64,000 nt of DNA from Lucinisca nassula. Taxonomy: Eukaryota; Mollusca; Bivalvia; Lucinida; Lucinidae. The stretch's first letter is position 1, and every line of letters starts with the position of its first letter. The notes below the pieces were generated by a model. It saw nothing but the letters and a program-made list of their open reading frames with translations, was not told the origin of the DNA and made no database searches. Made by a program: the position numbers and the translations under genes. The DNA is taken from contig OY757016.1 in the NCBI GenBank assembly GCA_963580285.1, positions 46,869,228 through 46,933,227 of the forward strand. Direction: 5' to 3'. Below are positions 59,197 to 64,000 of the stretch, piece after piece.

Positions 59197-59387
59197 GTGC
59201 ATTATTGAGCTATCGGGCTTCAAAAATGAAAAGCGTGTTTTTCGGTTTTATTTCTTCTATTCATGTAGCTTTGTCATTTGTAATCTTCTGAAACCAAATA
59301 CCACTTCAGAACTTTGTGAAAATCGTCGTTTTCATTTTTGTTTATTTGTTGTTTTTGGGAATTTCAATCTAAAAATATTCCTGTCAC

Positions 59388-59615
59388 GTGACAAAAAGCC
59401 GGGCAACATCACTGGGGCGAAACAATAAGATGGCGACCTCCGGTTCATCTGAGGAAAGTAGAATTTTTAGTCCAAATTACAAGTATTTGACTTTCAACTG
59501 CACTGACACAATACTATCATGCATGTTAATCTGTTATCAAATGCTAACGCATCAATTTACAGGCAAGAAGATAATTTTACCGTCAATATCTGAGGATGAA
59601 TTTCTGAATCGATGA
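59388..59615 (+). CDS. Small ORF of unknown function, possible first exon or transposon relic
   Basis: I do not recognise this. The ORF opens at 59388, but the better start is ATG at 59430 (AATAAGATGGCGACC, purine at -3), giving 61 codons beginning MATSGSSEESRIFSPNYKYL. It lies 30-50 bp downstream of the E-box palindrome GTCACGTGAC and reads in non-repetitive DNA, unlike most ORFs here. It ends at TGA (59613-59615), in frame, without an obvious donor. It could be a chance ORF, a processed fragment or part of a low-copy transposable element. Confidence 0.25.
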   Translation: MTKSRATSLGRNNKMATSGSSEESRIFSPNYKYLTFNCTDTILSCMLICYQMLTHQFTGKKIILPSISEDEFLNR

Positions 59616-59721
59616 GAATTGACATGGGGTCGTTTCAAAGATACACAAAAACCGCATACATGTGAGAGTACATGTATGATGTGGGTATTTGTTAGAATTA
59701 GACGATACTAGCAATAACCTT

Positions 59722-60288
59722 TTGATTTGTTTGATTTGAGGGTTAACGTCCCAATTAACACTGTTTAACGTCCCCATCAACACTGTATAAGTAATTTTGG
59801 AGACCTAGCTTACAATTTTGTGGGACTTTTATATACCCGACACTGAGATGAAATGAGATCTCATTCCCTGTCGCTTACGGGCCTCCGTGGCCTAGTGGTT
59901 AAGAGCGCTGACTCTTGATCATTAGGTCTCTCACCGCTGTGGTTCGAGCCTCGCTCGGGTCATATGTGAGACGCCAAGTTCTGCAACGGAAGGTCAGATG
60001 GTTTTGCTCCGGGTACTCCGGTTTTCGCCCACCTCTGATTAACGATCGGCTCGATATGAGTGAAATAATCTTGAAAGGGCCGTAACCCCCCCCCCCAAAA
60101 AAAAAAACCCCTGTCGCCCAATGAAACCAATAGGGTTCATATGAATGGGCGGCCCGACTCGCACCGCTTTGCCTGGGCAGGCTTGAATCCTTTAGGCGGT
60201 TTACCAATACTCCTAAGCGGTCGGTTTAAGCTCTGCCTGGCACAATCATGCAGCCCACCTATTTCTTCAAGCCCCGCCATGGGAGCCG
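59722..60288 (-). mobile_element. SINE-X split by SINE-A
   Basis: Left piece 59722-59876 (tail complement with a duplicated TTTAACGTCCCCATCAACAC block) and right piece 60108-60288 (CCCAATGAAACCAATAGGGT..CTTCAAGCCCCGCCATGGG). Confidence 0.88.
59877..60107 (+). mobile_element. SINE-A copy with target-site duplication
   Basis: GGGCCTCCGTGGCCTAGTGG to GGGCCGTAA, then C- and A-runs. The direct repeat CCCTGTCGC brackets it (before 59876 and at about 60110). It is inserted in SINE-X, so SINE-A was active after it. Confidence 0.9.
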
Positions 60289-60341
60289 AGCAAGAACTTT
60301 TTAATACCGAAACAAAAGAGAAAAACTATCCATATTCGCAC

Positions 60342-60617
60342 CGCCCATCGGGGCTTGAAGAAATATATGGGCTGCATAATGCTTCCACGCAGAGCTGTAA
60401 CTGACCCGCAAACGAGTACTGGTAAACAGCTTAGAAGATCTAAGCCTGGGCAAGCAAAGCGATGCGAGTCCGTCCATTTGTTTCTCTGGGCGACAGGGCT
60501 TGAGAAGTCATTTCATCTCAATGTCTGGTAAAAGTCCCACAAAATTGTTATCAACGTCTCCAAAATGACCTTTAAAGTGTTGAAGGGGACGTTAAACCTC
60601 AAACCAAACAAACAAAC
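60342..60617 (+). mobile_element. SINE-X copy
   Basis: CGCCCATCGGGGCTTGAAGA to TTAAACCTCAAACCAAACAA. A short deletion removes CGGACC..CCTATTGG. Confidence 0.88.
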
Positions 60618-60698
60618 GTGCACCAGGACCTACTCACTGATACTGGGATCGGCCACATTTTACCATTACTTGCAGATTTACAGCACACATCAATCTTG

Positions 60699-60993
60699 CG
60701 CTGGCCTCGGTAGCTCAGTCGGATGCGCGTCTGACTGCTGATCATGGGGAAGCAGGTTCGATACCTGCCGGGGTCGGCAATATTCTTTCGCGGGGATTGA
60801 TCAAGAAATCTTTCCTACGGTCATTCTCTCCATTCCGCTGGCTCAAGAAGGGCAGTTGTCAGTTTCTGGCGAAAGAATGTGCACTCTCCTGGTTACCTCT
60901 TACATATAAGCCTGCCCAGGAAAAGTAAACTGACAGGCTCAAAAACGGCCTTAACAGTGTTGACTTGGCCGTAAACCTCAAAACAAACAAACA
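60699..60993 (+). mobile_element. SINE-C copy, nearest to consensus
   Basis: Head GGCCTCGGTAGCTCAGTCGG; B box GGTTCGATACC; body CATTCTCTCCATTCCGCTGG, TTCTGGCGAAAGAATGTGCA and GCCTGCCCAGGAAAAG; tail GGCCGTAAACCTCAAAACAA-ACAAAC. Confidence 0.92.
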
Positions 60994-61037
60994 GTTAACC
61001 TGCATAGGGGATGACTCTCCCTGAACAGGGCGCCTCC

Positions 61038-61341
61038 AGTTTGTTTGTTTGATTTGAGGTTTAACGTCCCCGTCAGCACTTTAAAGGTCATTTTGGAGAC
61101 GTTGCTTCCAATTTTGTGGGACTTTTACCCGACATTGAGATGAGATGACATCTCAAGCCCTGTCGCCCAATGAAACCCATAGGGTTTATTAGCATAGGCG
61201 GTCCGCCTCGCACCGCGGTTCCTTGACAGGCTTAGATCCTCTAAGCGGTTTACCAGTACTAGTGTGCGGGCCGGATTCAGCTCTGCGTGGAAGCATCATG
61301 CAGCCCATATATTTCTTCAAGCCCCTATGGGCGGGGGCCGG
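61038..61341 (-). mobile_element. SINE-X copy, nearest to consensus
   Basis: TTTGTTTGTTTGATTTGAGG to CTTCAAGCCCCTATGGGCGG-GGGCC, all blocks present. Confidence 0.92.
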
Positions 61342-61392
61342 TGCCTCCAGTTAAACGTTCCGATCCAAAGGGCGGTGCGCATTTTGACATTC

Positions 61393-61515
61393 ATCGCTGT
61401 AAATGGTGTTCAGACACCGAAATAATCATCGCCGGGTCGAACCGAGGGCCTCTGGCATCTGAGTCAAGTGCACTAACCACTCTGGGCTTAACCACTGAGC
61501 TGTCACGCTCAGTTT
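61393..61515 (-). mobile_element. SINE fragment with tRNA-like head on the minus strand
   Basis: The minus strand of 61430-61510 reads AGCTCAGTGGTTAAGCCCAG..GGCCCTCGGTTCGACCCGG, an A-box/B-box pair. The body CATTCATCGCTGTAAATGGT-GTTCAGACACCG is short. Confidence 0.6.
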
Positions 61516-61599
61516 ATTACATAAACTCCAGGTTTGCAGGATGAGACTCTGCACAGTAATCGGCTCTTTCGTTGTACATTGGGTCGTTCTCCCTGCTGG

Positions 61600-61620
61600 G
61601 GGGGTGGGGGGGGGGGGGGT
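61600..61620. repeat. G-rich run
   Basis: GGGGGGGTGGGGGGGGGGGG, a second homopolymer-like tract. Confidence 0.85.
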
Positions 61621-61679
61621 CATGTGAGTACCAGCTGATAGCAAGCCGGCGGAATGAACAACTGACAGCGCATAAATGT

Positions 61680-62612
61680 CATCCTACTAGATTTCAGTAA
61701 GGCCTTTCACGAGGTTCCGCACAATTTCATTGCTGATGGATACCAGAAAGTCGTAATTGAGGATTTCTTCGTCTGCGCCCGTTACTTCTGGTGTTCCACA
61801 GAGTACAGTGCTCGGCACTCTCCTCTTCCTCATATACATCAACGACTTGCCACCACGCGTCTCCCCTGTTCGCTGATCACTGCCTGTTGTACCGAGTTGC
61901 TGTCGCTCAAGAGGACTTTAATTATTTACAAGCATGGGAGAGAGACTGATAGATGCGTTTTCACCCAGACAAGACTTAGTCTGAGTACATCAGAATCGGC
62001 AACAAAAGCAAGATAATGGAGTCATCATACAACATCCATTGCCAGAAGTAAAGCAAAAAACCTGGCTATAGACAGTACACTGGTGTGAAATAGTCACACT
62101 GACATGCTTAGACTAGCTTCTAGTCGGATATCATATTTTAAAGTTAATAAGTAATATTCTTCTACCCCTTATTTGATCTTGGGAAGATATACTCTGACTA
62201 AAATGCCAGTTTGCCTTATCATTTGTTGTTCGGTAAGGGGTACAGAAAGGCAATAAACATTTCATGACTGTAGCTGTAATCAATCATTTACCAAGGATCT
62301 TGCGAGGTAAAATTCGCATTGTACTAGACCTTGGTGTCTGAGACAAGATTAAAGTCTAACAAGGTTCCATATTTGATAAAAACACACATGAAGGTTGGTA
62401 ACTGGTAAATATGACATCAAGGTCTAGTAGCTAGACTATGACATGCTATCTACGGCAGACAGCCAGACAGCTGCTTTCCTATCCTACGCAGGAATCTCTC
62501 TGCATGCCCAAAGGACATCAAGGCAACAGCATACAAGTCACTAGTTAGACCTAAACTAGAATATGCTGCCACCCCCTGGGACCCCTACAAACAAACTAGT
62601 CCAGTTCAATCG
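61680..62612 (+). pseudogene. Decayed non-LTR retrotransposon reverse transcriptase
   Basis: Segments in shifting + frames match LINE reverse transcriptases. LLDFSKAFHEVPHN (61684-61725) is the D-FSKAFD-VPH motif. [20 protein letters not shown] (from about 61790) is the GVPQGSVLGPLLFL..INDLP block. It is followed, after a frameshift and stop, by FADHCLLYR, where the catalytic FADD has lost its second aspartate. WERD..MRFHPDKT and, after about 330 bp of unrelated sequence, LRRNLSACPKDIKATAYKSL and VRPKLEYAATPWDP (62480-62575) complete the thumb region. Stops, shifts and an insertion make it dead. A Jockey/CR1/L2-like clade is likely but not resolved. Confidence 0.88.
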
Positions 62613-63845
62613 CAATCTTCCGCTCACATCGTCTATCTTACTGATCATATGCATATTGGAAATGAAAAAAAGGGAGGTTGGTAAAACCTAGTATTCCTTG
62701 AATTTCTCGAATCAAGGTCTGCTTTATTAAGGAAATTTCGTAATCCCGGATCGTTTTGTTATTGACGAAGAGCTCTGTGTGAATGATCCATGTCCCTGTC
62801 TTGAGATAGATATAAGAGCTTTATTTGTTTAACCGTCATTCATGAAGGCTTACAAAAGTATTTAGGCTGATGAAATATATATATTGGATTTTTCAAGTAC
62901 GGCAACTTGGATTTTTTTAAGTACGGCAACTTGGAAAAAAATGCTGAATTAACTGTACGGTTACTTGCGTCACAAAATTGCAAATTTGGAAACTACTGAC
63001 ACCATTTTGACATCGTTTGGAAGGAAAGGCCGTGGTTATTATCATGTTTGGTTTCATCACATAGGGATCAATTATAATGCTAGTGCTGATCGTAAATCAA
63101 TCTATTTTTGCATGAAACAGATGGAGATGTGAAATCTACTGTTACGAGATGGAATAGGAAACCTCTCTGGTGCTTATGCACATCTAAATTATTTTAGTAG
63201 ATATATGGTAGGGCGGTGTGAGTGAAATATTTTGGGTGAAATATGGTACGCAAACTATGCGGCTCCATGAACAAGTCATGCACATATCATACGATGTATG
63301 CATGAGTGGTTTATAGAGAGCTGTTTTTACAATACAGGGGGCCGCTAAAAGGCTGAGTTCTATAGAATTTGCCTAAAAATCGCCAACCGCCAAATTGTGC
63401 CATATATGATTTTTATTCCCGTCACGTGTTGTGTGGGTGTTCGTTTTGACAGGAGTCATGTCATTGATTATAGGGTCGTTTCATCAATTTTTCCTATGGG
63501 AAATATACTATTTGAACGCAAATCCATTGTCTACTCGATTTTTGCTATCTAGCTTTGTTTGTGGCCGGTATCTCCACTTCCCCACGAACAAAGCAAGGTA
63601 ATACGAGTAGGCATGATTTTCCGGTAGTATTCATAGATATATAAACCCTGAAAAAAAAAGCGGACACCTTAGCAGCAGGTCAAGTTGTAAAGAGTAAACA
63701 CAACATTGTGACGGGGAAATAGAAAGTATATTGAAAGGTATGTTTAATCTATGTTTAGTATTATTTTTGTATGAACATGCTTGTAGGTTTTGGAGGGGTT
63801 TACTTCTAGTATACCCCAACTTTCTGAAGCCTATTCTGAATTCAC
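62613..63845. other. No gene recognised
   Basis: Mostly unique AT-rich DNA. A small direct repeat AAGTACGGCAACTTGGATTT / AAGTACGGCAACTTGGAAAA sits at 62897-62940. ACCGCCAAATTGTG near 63390 recalls the 33793 MITE end. No further exon found. Confidence 0.45.
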
Positions 63846-63849
63846 TATT

Positions 63850-64000
63850 GAGGCCTGTAGTGATTAGGCTACTAGCTTTGCCAGCTAGACGTCGCAGGAT
63901 CGATCCCAGGCTTCTCCAGTAGTAGAATGAGTCTTTCTAAGTGAGGTCCTGTCTCATGCTGACCCTAGATGTTGGTGAGACGTAAAGTTTGGACACCCGC
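63850..64000 (+). mobile_element. SINE-B copy, diverged
   Basis: Head TGTAGTGATTAGGCTACTAG is damaged; B box GGATCGATCCC intact; body GAATGAGTCTTTCTAAGTGA and GAGGTCCTGTCTCATGC; tail GAGACGTAAAGTTTGGACAC runs to the window end. Confidence 0.8.

Larger units (their letters stand above)
58641..64000 (+). other. Start of the next PKC intron (runs off the window)
   Basis: Donor GTCAGT at 58641. No exon matching the remainder of C1B is seen to the window end, so this intron is at least 5.4 kb or an exon was missed. It contains SINEs, MITEs, a small ORF and a LINE relic. Confidence 0.7.

Noticed and set aside
8690..60780. tRNA genes (A and B boxes at 8690, 12406, 15982, 47934, 60699 and others)
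   Set aside because: Each is joined to a conserved non-tRNA body and a CAAA/A tail, and several have target duplications. They are SINE heads.
58641..64000. Exon completing C1B
   Set aside because: No Cys-x2-Cys-x4-His-x2-Cys-x7-Cys coding segment with AG/GT borders was found; the intron probably runs off the window.

Overview
ORGANISM AND OVERALL NATURE. The window is animal nuclear DNA, AT-rich outside its first 4.6 kb, made mostly of interspersed repeats. The only gene I can support is one split into short exons separated by multi-kilobase introns. Its product is a metazoan novel-type protein kinase C (delta/theta subtype). The repeats point to a bivalve mollusc, probably a heterodont clam: thousands of bases of palindromic TTAA-flanked MITEs, tRNA-headed SINEs, and 'pearl'-like non-autonomous Helentrons with 160-180 bp tandem cores. 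The species assignment is inference from repeat style, not from a marker gene.

THE GENE. Six consecutive internal exons lie on the + strand at 27603-27799, 33331-33391, 46146-46302, 49299-49330, 55637-55722 and 58511-58640. All have AG/GT borders and compatible phases. Joined, they read through the second half of the C2-like domain, a pseudosubstrate ([11 protein letters not shown]), a complete C1A zinc finger and the first half of C1B. The N-terminal exon(s) were not found upstream in the window. The rest of C1B and the kinase domain lie beyond the right edge. Coding sequence is about 660 nt out of 31 kb.

REPEAT FAMILIES (names used below). T1: TTAA-flanked, ends CCCTTATCTTGCTG. T2: TTAA-flanked, ends CCCATTG or CCCTTTTTGTACC. 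T3: TTAA-flanked, ends CCCATAAAATGCC. P4: ends TACCGTAAAAATCC. All four carry the same central palindrome, H1 (outer arms GCAAACAGTG..GATCAGA / TCTGATC..CACTGTTTGC). H2: a second palindrome (GGGTACTCGTTAGAACCGCC and its complement) found inside at least three other element types. M6: elements with a GGTGTGAGGGGTGGAT hairpin. M8: elements centred on an AAAGGAAAGAATTTGCTC palindrome. M9: elements with GACATTTCATGTGAAT arms. SINE-X: about 300 bp, starts GCCCCCGCCCATCGGGGCTT, ends in a CAAA-rich tail. SINE-A, -B and -C: three tRNA-headed SINEs. Hel: non-autonomous Helentron-like elements.

LAYOUT. 1-4.6 kb: a 650-bp inverted repeat pair around a triplet microsatellite, with GC-shifted repeat copies. 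4.6-16.3 kb: MITEs and SINEs. 16.5-26.7 kb: four Helentron-like elements, two of them nested. 27.6-58.6 kb: the PKC gene, with introns packed with MITEs/SINEs, two minisatellites, a PIF/Harbinger relic and three more Helentron-like units. 58.6-64 kb: SINEs, a small unexplained ORF and a decayed non-LTR reverse transcriptase. I saw no CRISPR, rRNA, functional tRNA or bacterial-type operon. The strongest candidate for something undescribed is the modular sharing of hairpin cassettes (H1 and H2) between MITE families whose termini are unrelated.
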